DNA from: Haplomitrium mnioides
Lineage: Eukaryota > Marchantiophyta > Haplomitriopsida > Calobryales
DNA: 64,000 bases
NCBI GenBank assembly: GCA_049999725.1
Contig: JBNGIS010020278.1
Coordinates: 1 to 64,000, forward strand
Direction of reading: 5' to 3'
In this document: positions 44,031 through 55,689 of the stretch, in pieces
Layout: every line of letters begins with the position of its first letter
How positions within the stretch are numbered: position 1 is the stretch's first letter
Program-made: the position numbers and the translations under genes
The notes under the pieces: model-generated
Told to the model about the DNA's origin: nothing
The model's database searches: none
Seen by the model: only the letters and a program-made list of their open reading frames with translations

Positions 44031-44660
44031 AAACTTTTGCCAAGGTTGAGAGTCCTTTGAGCCAAGAGGGTGTCCTCTCTTTTGCCTTGGTACTTGGTCA
44101 ACTTCTGGTCTTGAAATATCATGAATTCTTGTAGGAATATTCACCGCAGGAATATGTGACCTTGTTACCTTTGCAATCTCATTAAAAGAATTTGGCAATT
44201 GTTCAACTGTTTTAGCCAAGTGAAGAAGTCTCTTGACTTCATCATCACCTTGCCTTGTTTTTTGATCTATTCATATAGTGGATATATTCTCCCATTGGAT
44301 TTTTTTCAGTAATAAAGAATTTTTATCTTCAAAAAGAGATGGAAATATATTTTCGTAGAAATGGAAATCTGCTAATCTAGCTTGAAACACATCAGCTGTG
44401 GATGGTTCCAGATAGCATACAATATAAGGTGATTCAAATCCCACATAAATGCTTTTTTTTGTCTCTGAGGTCCCATCTTAGTCATTTTCGGTCCCATAAT
44501 TGGAACTAAGATTTGACAACCGAAAACTCATAGATGAGATAAATCTAGTTTACTACTATAAGCAAGTTGGTGAGGTGATAATGAATTAAGTGTTGATGGT
44601 CAATATTTTAATAATGATGGAGCATATTGTACTGCATGGACCCATGCAAAAACCGATAAA
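44031..44660 (-). pseudogene. Integrase-RT spacer of copia E
   Basis: Broken frames including QVPRQKRGHPLGSKDSQPW, a typical basic spacer (RKRGRPxGSKD type) of copia polyproteins, and parts of the integrase tail. Confidence 0.6.
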
Positions 44661-44665
44661 TTGGT

Positions 44666-45539
44666 CTACATTAACAAAGGCCTAGCAATTATTTGAATGT
44701 TGCATATAACTCTTTTGGCTATTCCATTTTGAAAATGGACATGTGCTATAGAGTATTGGGTATCTATACCCATAGTCATGCAAAATTCATCAAAATTTTT
44801 AGATGTAAACTCCATTGCATTGTCAACTCGTAGGACTTTTATTGGACTTTCTAGAAATTGAGCTTTCAATTTCAGAATATGTGCCAATATCCTCAAGAAG
44901 ACTAGATTATGGGTTGAGAGTACTGACACTTACGACCATTTTGTAGAAGCATAGATTATCACCAATAAGTATCAAAAATGGTCCATTGGGTGGGTCGATA
45001 GGACCACAAATAATCGCATGTAGTCTCTCAAGAAATTTTGGAGTTTCCATAATGGTCTTGGAAATTGTTGGACGTAAGACCAGTTTAACTTGAGAACAAT
45101 GAACGCATGGTCTTTCAATCATAGATGGCTTTATGCTTTGAGGAATGGATCTGGTTTCTTTCTGAATCTTACGAAACATTGTAGTGCTTGGATGTCCTAA
45201 GCGATTATGCCATAAAGTAGTATGATCGATTGCTTTTGCATGAGTATGATAGTTTTGTATTTTCGTGATATAAAAACCAAGAGGGTACGCAAAAAGTGTT
45301 TCCTTTATTTCAAATCCTTCAGGAGTGTGCTTCAATAAATGCAAAACTTCCTGATTTTTACAAGTGCTTGTATGTATCTGATAACCATTGTCTTGTATAT
45401 CACAAAAACTAATTTGGTTTCTTGTTGCACTTGGAGCATATATCTCTGATCTAATATGTATGACAGTCCCTTGTAGCAATCTGATAGTGGCTGGTCTTTT
45501 GCCTTCTTCAATCTGATTGCTGCCCATTATAATAGTCAC
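44666..45539 (-). pseudogene. Integrase of copia E
   Basis: TTLWHNRLGHPSTTMFRKIQ and CVHCSQVK form the zinc-binding part. The core reads LERLHAIICGPIDPPNGPF (first catalytic Asp of the DxCGP block replaced by Ile), IKVLRVDNAMEFTSKNFDEF (second Asp kept) and VHFQNGIAKRVICNIQ (catalytic Glu replaced by Lys). Two of three catalytic residues are therefore lost. A frame change lies at about 44,920. Confidence 0.9.
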
Positions 45540-45880
45540 CTTTTGGTGTGAGAGCGTTAGCTTGGTAAACTAGGACCCGAATTTTAAAATAGTATGAGTA
45601 CTGCAACTGTCTATTATACAGGTATGAATGTCATCAAGTGGAAGTGTAGAATTTGTACAGTGAATCATCTTTGTCTTTGGTATATTCAAATCCTCTTCCT
45701 TATCGATATAATTGCTAAGGGTATCGTGTGTTCCATAAAGACCCCATGATTCTCTGTTGCAGATTTCTAGTTTTTGTCTTTGGCATAAAGTGCAACCAGG
45801 TGAGCTGGGATTCTGCAAACTTTACTAGTATGCCCCATGGTCCCACATCTGCTACAAACAATTGGTCCTCTTGTGTTATT
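45540..45880 (-). pseudogene. Zinc knuckle and protease of copia E
   Basis: The knuckle CSRCGTMGHTSKVC lies at about 45,815-45,860. The protease site reads CIIDSCSTHTIL at about 45,590-45,625, D-S-C in place of D-S-G. Stops and shifts are present on both sides. Confidence 0.82.
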
Positions 45881-46692
45881 GGAGGATGGTTGGTTTCTAT
45901 AATTATATGAATTCATGCCTCCTCTTCTTCCTCTTTGATAAAAATGTGCAGAGTTGCCCTTGCCCCTTCCTCTCCCCCTAAATTACTGATTCTTGCCATT
46001 CATATGAGCTTTACCCCTTTGAGAATTCTGTCTGAAGGATCCAAATCTGGTCCTTGTTCTAGACATGCCTCTATTATTTGTAGGCTTGGAATAATGAGCT
46101 TAAGGTGTAGGATTTTGAGGTAGGGTACTTGGGGGTCTTACTTTTGAATTCTTAATCAGCAAATCTTGATGTTTCTCTACTAACAATAAAAAGGATATAA
46201 GTTCAGAATAAGTAGAGAAATTCATGTTTCTGTACTAAGCAGATAGAGTTATGTTGGTTGTATGGAATGTGGATAGTGTTTTCTCAATTTGTTCCTCTTG
46301 GGAAACTGGATGTCCACATAATGTTAACTGAGATGTTATTCTGAATAGCTCACTATTATATTTAGATATGGAAGAAAAATCTTGAACTCTTAGATTGACC
46401 CAATCATGCCTTGCTTTAGGTAGATGAATTGTTCTTGTGTGGTCAAATCTTTCTTTCAAGTTATCCCAAAGAATTTTGGGATTACTCTCATTCATGTACT
46501 GAATTTTGAGAGAATCAGAAAGATGATGCCTCTGGAAGACCAAGGCTTGGGCTTTCTGTTGTAAGTTTATGCCCTCATCAACAAGGATTGTGATCTCTAA
46601 TCCCTTAGAAACCAGATAGGTTGCTGCATCCAGTGACTAAGAGAGATAGTTGTCTCCTTCAATGGTCAACTATTTAAAGTTTAATTTTTCCA
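45881..46692 (-). pseudogene. gag: gag of copia E
   Basis: Begins MEKLNFK at 46,692, then a stop, IEGDNYLS and a stop, and ALVFQRHHLSDSLKIQYMNE. An open part at 46,235-46,543 reads ILWDNLKERFDHTRTIHLPK, DWVNLRVQDFSSISKYNSEL and LCGHPVSQEEQIEKTLSTF. A Gly/Arg-rich tail before the knuckle reads FRGRGRGKGN. Highly similar to copia 1 gag. Confidence 0.88.
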
Positions 46693-49647
46693 TTTTTAGA
46701 ATGCATAAAGAGTTTTGAGGGTTCAAAGATAAATGACATATTTTTCAAAATGCAGAAAAACCAAAATGTTAAACTCTTTAGAACTCTAGAAACAACAGAC
46801 AAAATAGGTTTGTATAATATAAGTTATATGTGAAGTATAGTCCTTGTTCTTCTTATTACATGCAAGAGGTTGATCTTCTGATCTTGTAGAAATTAGGTGG
46901 GAATATCAGCAATAGGCCTCTTGTATATCTTCACAATATTCTAGATGTTGATATAGTCTTAGTTTCCAAATACAGTCTGCAAAAGTTGATGTATTCTTCT
47001 TGAATGTGCAAACTGATCCTCTGAATTCTTGAATCACTTCTGGAAGATAGATATTGCTCAAAACTTTTGAATATATTATCTGATAATACCTTGTAATGGT
47101 GAGGGAACACTGTGGACAAGTTGTGGTCTAGAGGCCTTCTCAAAATCTCAATAGATTGTTGAGACAATTGGTCAGCTTCCTCTTACAAATATAATAGTAA
47201 ATGGTACTCTATAGAAATTAAACTCTCAAGTATAGGTGTAGCAACATCTAATCTTTTTACACTTATAGACTTAGCTGTGCTTACAATTCAGTTTTTAATT
47301 CAGAGTTAATTGAAAAAGTGTTTGTATCAAATTCAGCCAAATTTTCTAATATGCAATTTCTGTCAAATGAAAAACAAAGCATGAATGGATCAAACTGTGA
47401 AAATTGGGTGATCAAATATGAAATTATGTCTAAATGTGATTCCAATAGGTAGAATAATTTAGGAAATTTATTGGGGAGATATGTCAGTTTCCATCTTGAT
47501 CAAACTCAGTGTCTTAGTATCAGGATTGTGGGTTTGAACACAACTAGAATGACTAAAAAAAGGAGACACACTTCAAAGATGATGTGTATATGGATGTTTC
47601 TCCAACAGCCTAGCACCAATGAATGAATATTGATCATTATCTCCTGTTAAGAATCACTCTGATTTTATAGCAGTATTGTTATATAGAATAACTTGCAAAA
47701 GGCAGAATCTCTAGCACTCTCTTCATTTTTATTTCTCAACCATATGCACCAGAATTAGTCTTGAAAGAATCGCATGGGGCAATCGATCAAAACTATGTCT
47801 TCAGATTTTGAAATGGCTGCGTAAAATGCACAAACTGATCGATTGAAGAATCATTGTACTCGCGATGAAGAGAAATTAGGTTCGGTGCTCAAAGTAGGTT
47901 CGAGAGTAATTTCGTGCTTTGGTAGAGACTTAGTGCTCGTTCGGCAAAGACCTCGTAGGTCCGGGTGACTTAATAGCTTCATGGATGAATCTCGAGCTTC
48001 GGTAAATAGGTCTGGTATCCAAACCACCTGTCGTTTTACCTGGGACCTTCACTTAGTCCCATAAGTGAAGTCTCAAAAATAGTTTGATCTATATAAATCT
48101 TGCACTCAAGGTTACCTTCAACAATGGTTACCTCACCCCCTACATCTAGGAGTGGGGTTGAACCTCTCTTAGTATAGGTAGATGACACATGGTGCTTAGA
48201 GATAGGTCAAAAACAGGGGCAGCTTCCCCTTTGATCTTAGAATAGTTTTATACAATTTCTCTTTTTCTTCTTCGCAAATTACCGAAATAGTGACTTATCA
48301 CTGTTTCAATGCTGCAAGGTCCTCTTCTTTTGAACTTTCAGAAAATACTGAAGTAGCAGTTTTGAACTTTCAATATTTTGTGATTTTTAGCAAAAAGTTG
48401 ATATGTCTCAGTTTCGCCATTGAGTTTTCCTTCTTTCCTTTGAAATTTCGGCTTTCACTCCGAATCCATTTCGAACTTTTAATAAAATATAAATATTTCC
48501 TCCAAAATAGGGATATATCACCAATATGCACAAATAGAAGCCCTTTCAAACTTTCCAACTTCACTGAGCAAAAGTTTCAAACTTTCAAAGCACTTGAGGA
48601 AAAGTTTGCTGAAACAATGATATGTCACTATTTCCGCACATATATGAGATGCCAAGCTGTTCGAACTGTCAAAATACTCAAACGTGTCCCATTGTCAAAC
48701 TTTTGCCAAAAGGATGATGTATCACCAATTCAACAACTCAGATGTCAAACTTTCGAAAAACTCCATTTGAAATCTTTGCAATATTTCAACTTAACGCTTC
48801 AAGAGNNNNNNNNNNNNNNNNNNNNNNNNNNNNNNNNNNNNNNNNNNNNNNNNNNNNNNNNNNNNNNNNNNNNNNNNNNNNNNNNNNNNNNNNNNNNNNN
48901 NNNNNAACGTTTCTTCACACCTTAATTGATTCTGTGAGATTTGATGAGTTCTTCATCAAATTTGATCAATCTCTCATCAGTTATCAATGCGCTTCAACAT
49001 TCGACCTGATTCGCAAGAAACTCATGTTGATTTGAGCAATCTTCTCATATGAAATGATGTACGATCTGCTTCACACTCAGATTTGATGTAGGTTCAAATT
49101 TGCAACAGCAACAATCATCAAATTGTCAAATCTGCTCATATATATCAACAAATGTGATTCTAGTGATGCTTTTTTTGTCGAAAAAGAATGTAGCACTTCC
49201 CAAAACTAAAATCGATCAATCTGATGTAGAGTCCAATGTCAACTTCAGATAGAAAAATTCGATCTGTTCATCTGATTCTGGATTAATTTCTTGAAAATTT
49301 CTTCATAGTTATGTGCGCAATCCTTTGGCGAATCAACCAGTGTATCAATTTGAACGTAGAAACTTATAAAACGATAGAGATATTCTTCTGAAAACTTTCA
49401 AATATATGAACACTTCATCTTGTTCGTTGTGTATGTGCTTGAATGAATAATAAAATATATTACTATATTATATAAAATAGTTATATAAAGAAAATTTAAG
49501 ATTTAAATAGATTAAAGTATAAGAGGAAGAAAAATGAGATTTCTAGATAGATTTTGGAAGAAAAATCTGTGTGCAACTCATGGGAAGAACATTGAAGGTG
49601 ATTTCAAAAAATATATATATAATTGAGCTAGGGTTTTACTGATAACG
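46693..49647 (-). other. Copia E 5' leader with assembly gap and primer site
   Basis: No coding signal. 48,806-48,905 is a 100-N gap. Between 48,280 and 48,800 phrases such as TTTTGAACTTTCA, GATATATCACC and TCAAACTTTC recur as a degenerate repeat. At the right end (minus strand) CGTTATCAGTAAAACC at 49,632-49,647 follows the LTR end and holds a TATCAG primer-site core. Confidence 0.65.
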
Positions 49648-51159
49648 TGTTGAATGTGAGGCTCATCAACTAATTGAAGAATGTGAAAATGTCAGCCAGC
49701 GATGCAGGTGCCTAAAGAAGCATTCATGAAATTGGAGGAATCTCTGGCACAAATACCCTTTGAAAGTGTAAAGACCTCTCAAGAGCCACGGATTACCCTC
49801 AAACAGCTATAAAGAGTAGGGCGCATAAGTCTTGAGAGGGAAACAAGATCATTGCGGAAGAGATGAGGAGGGGACAAGGATCGCCAGCCAGAGGAGGGGC
49901 CACCTCTCAAATTTCGAAGCAGGCCAGCAAGAATCCATAGGCCTCAGGAGGATGCGGAGATCAGAGCCTGAGGAGAAGGAAGAGGGCGGCCACCTATGGC
50001 AAAGCGATCGTAGGAGGAAGAAGGACGGATCCACAACAACAAAATCCGAAGGCACTCCGAAGAAAGTTAGATTGCGAGGGTCCTGCAGCGGCTACAAATC
50101 GAGAAGCAAGGATCATGAGATGAAAGGAGGAGGTGAGATCGTCACGAGGGCGAGCAAGGCCAGGGAAGAGGGACGCCTTGATCTTGCAAGCAAGAGCGAT
50201 CCCTGCAAGGGCCGATCGAACACTTCATTCGAGTCTGCGAATCCTAGCGGAAGAGTGGAGTCACCGAAAGGTCCTGCGAGATTCCACGGAAATGTGGCGT
50301 CTCCGGAGCACTTCGCGGGATTCCACGGATGACATGGCGACACCAGGGGGCCATGATTATGTGGAAAGGCGCCTCCCTAAGTGGGGAGCCCACTTAGTGG
50401 GGTTCCAATCTGTCTCACGATGTAGGGACTCCGGTTAAGAGGGATCCGTTAGGAAACCGACAAGAGACCAAGGAGGAGGGCCTGAAGCAGTGACATATCG
50501 AGGGTCTGGCCGAAGGAAAATGGAGAAGTGCCGAAAGGATGATACATCAAAGATCCGAGTGGAGGCGGAGAGGGGAAGCCAAAGGGGCAACTTAGCGCAG
50601 ATCTGTCAAACAGGAAACACAGAGGAGAGCCGAAAGGGGGAAAAATCACCTAACGAGCCGAATAAAAGCGAGTGAAGGCGACTTGTCAGTGATCCAGTTC
50701 AAACAATGCGCATCAGTGGCAAAATGGTGACCCATCGCAAACTGTCCAATGGGAAGAAGGCTGAGCCAGAATGGCAATATGGCGTCTATCCGGTGGGGAG
50801 AAACGAGAGGCACGTTGAAAGGACGATCTATCGGCAAATCGGCGAGCAAGATGAAGGCGGTTGGAAAATGAAGCTAACGCCGGTGGGACTGACGGAGGAG
50901 CTAGCGGCGCCAAAAGGGTGACTCTTTACCGCTTCGACAACCAGAAGGGTGAAAGTTTGACGGGGTGTGGCAAGCATCCGAAAGTTCGAAAGGGGCAAAC
51001 GGTCCAAAAGGGCCTTGTAGTTCTTATATCGAGCTTTCGGAAGTGTTAGCGAAGATAGCCTCGGGCACGCGTAGTTCTTACTTCGAAGGTACGATGAATC
51101 GGCGACATTGGTACAGTTCTTATTCAGCGAGCGGGGTTAGTCCGCATTGGCTCTTCGGA

Positions 51160-51610
51160 TGACGTGGCGAGCGTAGGGAGTCCGCGAGAGGGCTTCGAAA
51201 ACGTGGCGCGCTAGGGAGCAAGGTAAGGTTTTCGAAGGTCAACTTCGAAAGAAGGGTCTGCCTACCCTTTTGCAAGGCGACAGCGAACGGCGGCCTTTGA
51301 ACGACATGGCGCCTTGGGAAGCACGCAAAGGGTTCCGTGGGTCAACCTCGGAAGGAAGTCAACCAACGGTCCGCCTACCTTTGCGGGGCGGTATCGAACG
51401 ACGCCCTTCCAAGGATGTGGCAACTCCAGAGACCCTAAAGCAACTCACGGGACACGCGGCGCAAGGAGGAGAGTTCATCGGACCTTGGGCAATGTGCGAG
51501 TCAACTACGGAAGGAGCGGTCAACGCGACGGTCAACCTACCCCCTTGTGGATCGGCGTCGGACGGCGGTGCAGCGGAGGACGTGGCGCGAGGAGAACAAA
51601 GAGGGATCTA
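51160..51610. repeat. Degenerate GACGTGGCG-anchored repeats
   Basis: GACRTGGCG-like words recur near 51,170, 51,210, 51,304, 51,412, 51,452 and 51,582, together with GGTCAACCT...CGGAAGGA and GCCTACC phrases. Internal structure of the 3.9-kb insertion. Confidence 0.5.
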
Positions 51611-52005
51611 CATGGGAATATGTGGAGATTCTGTGGACTGGGTTCTGCAGGGCGCTTCGGAACTTGGTTCTGAAGAACCTCTTCGGACTTGGTTCCGCGG
51701 GAATCTGCGGAATCTCTTCCTGCAAGATTCCTCGGACTCCTCAAGAGGTTACCGTTGTACTTGTCATTCTCGATCAACTAGTAGGACACGCGACTCGATT
51801 TCCTTTTCCGGGGTAACTGGATTAACGAATGAAGGAGCCACGAGTCGCATTCTACCACTTCGAGCTCAACGGCCATAACGACTATTCATCGGATCAGGGC
51901 TCGTGGGTTCAGCGCGCAGGGGGGAGTATACCTTGATGGCCAACAAATTCTTGGGGGTTGATGCACGGGCAATCTCAAGGCGTGAGGCGACTGCACGCGA
52001 AGAGG

Positions 52006-52621
52006 AATCACAACGAGGGGGGCCGGACTGAGAATTCGCTGAGAAGACCACGTGAAGCAAGGGTACTAGCTTCAGGAGGCCAGGGGGATTCGGATGTGGA
52101 CTGAAAGGGCGCTGAGGATTACAGAGTAAGGAGCTTTGGATGCTCGGGCGATCCAGGAAACTCATCCTTGCCAGTGGACCAAAGCGAAGGGTTACTGATA
52201 CGGGGTCTCGAAGGGATTTTGGCCAACTAAGACTTCAGGAGAGGCCACCATGAGAGGACATGAGGTCGTCTCTGCATTCTCTATATAGAAGCATCACGAT
52301 CGGAGGACAAGAAAATCACAACGAGGGGCAGCTGGAGTGGGAATTCAGTGAGGAACTATGTGAAGCAGGGGTACTAGCTCTAGGGGGCCAGGGGGATTCA
52401 GATGTGGACTGGAGGGGCGCCAAGGATTGCAGAGTGAGGAGCTCTAGATGCTCGGGCGATCTAAGGAACTCATCCTTGCCGGTGGACCAGAGCGGAGGGT
52501 TATTGATACGATAGTTTTAAGGGATTCCGGCTGGTTATGACTTTCGGAGAGGCCGCCAAGTGAGGAGCTTGGGATTGTCTCTGCCATTCCTTGTATGTGA
52601 GTATCAACCCAGAGTGTTCGG
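52006..52621. repeat. 308-bp tandem duplication inside the 3.9-kb insertion
   Basis: AATCACAACGAGGGG starts both copies (52,006 and 52,314). Shared blocks such as GGCCAGGGGGATTC, GATGCTCGGGCGATC and AACTCATCCTTGCC keep the same spacing. The copies are roughly 80-85% alike by eye. Confidence 0.85.
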
Positions 52622-54502
52622 AGTACACTCTGGTGTGTTTCTTCAAGTAGAGCTGAGAAGATGGGGGTTGTGCTAGTGCCTACGCACTGCGCATGATGAC
52701 CCGTCGAGGCTCGGAGGTGGAGTGAGCTACCTGCAGATGGTAAAGTTGTCTTCCAGAGGTGGAAGTCAAAGAAGCTCTCTTCCTAGCTTGAGGAAGTAAA
52801 AGCAGGGCTTCTCGCGAGGGAAGTTAAAAAACTATCTGGAGAGGAGGGTGTGTGGGTTGTTGGGCTGTAGGTTGTAAGGCAGGGACTCATAAGGGAAGTA
52901 TCAGCTGGTAGAAATCCAGAGGGCTTTCAAGGACTCTGTTTTCTCTTGCATATAGTGTATAAATTGTTTGTTCATATCTGTGTAGTTAGATTTCCTTTCT
53001 GCATTGTGTTGTAGAGTTGTATTAGCTTAGAAGCCATCTGGATAGTTGAGCAGACCCTGGGAACAGCCTGGAAAGGGGAGTCCAATCCCTTGACACAAGT
53101 CTGGTATCCTAGGGGTAAATGCTCTATGTTCTGATTCTATTGCATAGAATAGGACTTAGTGCATTCTACGATAGTTAGGAATATTTGCACCAGTGTTGTG
53201 ACCACCTTGAGAGGGGGAGTCCAGACCTCTAGTAGTGTTCAATTGTGCAGGTCACCAGCACCATTCTGCCCAAGCACAAACAAGGTGGCAGAGCCTAAGT
53301 CATTGGGTCCTATGAATAAAGCGGAAGAATCACACAAATCACAGTTGGGTGTTATGGATGTGGACCTGAGAAGGGTTGAGTAACTGACTTGAGTATAAGA
53401 AGAAGAAGAGTGAGAGGTGTATATAAGGCCTGTAAGGAGAGGAAGAGTCCTTAAGGTCTGAAAGTGGTAACTGGCAAGGGGCCATCTCAGAAAAGAACCT
53501 AAAAGCCCGTAAACCATCCTCCCCTACAACCAAACCGGGACCTGAAAAGGTTAAGGCCCGGGATAGGGGAGCGACAGAAAACATAAGATCAACAAGTATA
53601 TAATTTGAATCATGAAACTCTTCCTCACTTTCTCTTCTCTTTACTCAATGTATCAATATATGAATCACAATACAATGTACAATGTGTTTAAGTTAATTTT
53701 CTAGTCATGTAGGATTATCACTAACCCTAATACTAATCACATAGTCTAATCATAGGTTAAGGACTAATATAGCTAGTCTAATCATCTTACTAAATGTAGT
53801 ATAATACTTCAAAGGTTGTGAGTTATCAAAAGAGGAAGAACATTGAAGGTGATTTCAAAAAAAAAATTTATAATTGAGCTAAGGTTGTACTGATAACGTG
53901 TTGAATGTGAGGCTCATCAACTAGTTGAAGAATGTGAAAACATAAGATCAACAAGTATATAATGTGAATCATGAAACTCTTCCTCTCCTTCTCTTCTCTT
54001 TACTCAATGTATCAATATATAAATCACAATACAATGTACAATGTGTTTAAGTTAATTTTCTAGTTATGTAGGATTATCACTAACCCTAATACTAATCATA
54101 TAGTATAATCATAGATTAAAGACTAATATAGTTAGTCTAATCATCTCACTAAATGTAGTATAATGCTTCAAAGGTTGTGAGTTATCAAAAGAGGAAGAAC
54201 ATTGAAGGTGATTTCAAAAAAAAAAATTTATAATTGAGCTAGGGTTGTACTGATAACGTGTTGAATATGAGGCTCATCAACTAATTGAATAATGTGAAAA
54301 CGTAAGATCAACAAGTATATAATGTGAATCATGAAACTCTTCCTCTCCTTCTTTTCTCTTTACTCAATGTATCAATATATAAATCACAATACAATGTACA
54401 ATGTGTTTAAGTTAATTTGCTAGCTATGTAGGATTATCAGTAACCCTAATACTAATCATATAGTCTAATCATAGGTTAAGGACTAATATAGTTAGTCTAA
54501 TC

Positions 54503-54507
54503 ATCTT
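54503..54507. repeat. Target duplication of gypsy B, left (ATCTT)
   Basis: ATCTT before the LTR start; repeated at 62,936-62,940. Joining the two flanks restores the array unit. Confidence 0.93.
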
Positions 54508-54944
54508 TGTAATTGTACAAACATAAGGTTGTGCTATTTATAAGAAAATAGAGAGGAGTGAAAGAAGTGGTAGTGAGTCACTTTTAGGGTAAGATTAGAT
54601 TACTTGCCTTTGAAGTAACTTTTGGTGAAGAGTCACTTTTAAGCTACTTGTAAATATTTGAAGTCACTTTTGGTAGAGAGTCACCTTTAGGGCTGAAATG
54701 AGAAGTGACTTGTAAGTGCAGTAAGAGGGATGACACCCTCTTCTCTTGTATAAATAGAAGGGCCTCTTAGCCCCACTCCTCATTCTGGAGTTCCTCTCGA
54801 ATCACTTGGGTTCTTTGGTTGCTTGGCTTTTGCTTGCACTCTTGGTCTTAGCTTAGAACTTGAGTTGCTTTTGGTTGAAGAACCCTATGAGAGTTCACCA
54901 TGAGTTCTTACTCATTTGGATTTGGTCTATGAGATTCTTTTACA
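54508..54944 (+). repeat. 5' LTR of gypsy B
   Basis: TGTAATTGTACAAACATAAGG ... GATTCTTTTACA, matching 62,264-62,680. Confidence 0.94.
54749..54756 (+). promoter_or_regulatory. TATA box of gypsy B LTR
   Basis: TATAAATA within CTCTTGTATAAATAGAAGGG; repeated at 62,501-62,508. Confidence 0.6.
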
Positions 54945-54962
54945 TTGGTATCAGAGCTACGG
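54945..54962 (+). other. Primer binding site of gypsy B
   Basis: TTGGTATCAGAGCTACGG, initiator tRNA-Met type, one base after the LTR end. Confidence 0.93.
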
Positions 54963-54974
54963 TTTGTTTTTGGT

Positions 54975-55646
54975 ATGAGCTACATGGAGAATCAAGAGGA
55001 GGTGATTCAAGCAATGGAACAACAACTTGAACATCTTTCATGCCTTTTGGATGTAGGAATAAAAGAAGGAGCAATGTTTCGAGAAGAAGAGAGTTATGGG
55101 CGATTTCCAACGCCAAAAGCATATGATGGAAAGGTGACTTGTGGTGCTTGTGAGAACTTTATTTTTGATTGTGAACAATATTGTAAAGCTACAAACATTA
55201 GAGAGGATAGTTGGCGAATTCTATTTGCGGCAAGCCAATTAGAAGGAGTTGCAGAGACTTGGTGGAGATATCAAATAGAACAAGCACAACGTGGATTTGT
55301 TTCTCCTATTGTTTCTTGGCATGAGTTCAAAGAAGGAGTGATTTCAAGATTTAGAGTTGTAAATGCTTCAAAAGTAGCATGAGATTGATTGGCTGAATTG
55401 AAGCAACTTGGTATACTGAGAAGTTATGTGACACATTTTCATGATACAATTATGCAAATTCCTAATATAAGAGAAGAAGCATTAGACTGCTTTGTTCGGG
55501 GATTAAAGCCTCACACGAGAATAGAAGTTACTATGAGAGAGCCTACTCAATTAGAAGAAGCAATACGTATGGCGGAGTGGCATGACTCATTACTCATGGC
55601 TACAGAAGTTAGATTTCGTCATCAACCATTCGAACAACGTTCTTAA
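54975..55646 (+). pseudogene. gag: gag of gypsy B, zinc knuckle absent
   Basis: Starts MSYMENQEEVIQAMEQQLEH just after the primer site. The capsid reads FIFDCEQYCKATNIREDSWR, AASQLEGVAETWWRYQ, IVSWHEFKEGVISRFRVVN, two stops (55,381 and 55,387), LAELKQLGILRSYVTHFHDT, ALDCFVRGLKPHTRIEV and PTQLEEAIRMAEWHDS, the standard retrotrans-gag order. The frame ends at 55,646 and protease sequence begins within 50 bp. No CCHC knuckle is seen, unlike gypsy A, so the nucleocapsid segment seems deleted. Confidence 0.9.
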
Positions 55647-55689
55647 AACCTTGCAAGCTCTAATGGAATTAAAATTCCAACAAGAATTC

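Larger units (their letters stand above)
49690..53576. mobile_element. 3.9-kb GC-richer LTR-like insertion (TGTC...GACA)
   Basis: Splits the 5' LTR of copia E. It starts TGTCAGCCAGCG and ends GAGCGACA, with a perfect 5-bp duplication GAAAA at 49,685-49,689 and 53,577-53,581. No retroelement protein is recognisable; open frames such as 51,270-51,878 look like by-products of GC-rich repeats. A TATA run (GTATATAAGG) at about 53,418 lies ~155 bp before the right end, as in an LTR promoter, so a very long solo LTR is the simplest reading. It is visibly richer in G and C than its surroundings. Confidence 0.8.
41400..53806 (-). mobile_element. Copia E, complete structure with nested insertion in its 5' LTR
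   Basis: Ty1/copia element on the minus strand, same lineage as copia 1. The 3' LTR is at 41,400-41,671; the 5' LTR is split, at 49,648-49,689 and 53,577-53,806. The target duplication CTTCA is perfect (41,395-41,399 and 53,807-53,811), with satellite on both sides. Without the 3.9-kb nested insertion the element is about 8.5 kb, including a 2.9-kb leader with a 100-N gap. LTRs start TATTATACTAC and end ATTCAACA. All domains are broken by stops. Confidence 0.92.

Noticed and set aside
48290-48925. 211-residue open frame across the second gap
   Set aside because: It contains 34 unknown residues from the 100-N gap and lies in a copia leader; no motif.
51270-51878. 202-residue open frame and overlapping frames in the 3.9-kb insertion
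   Set aside because: GC-rich repeats keep several frames open at once on both strands; no conserved motif, and residues follow the repeat phrases.
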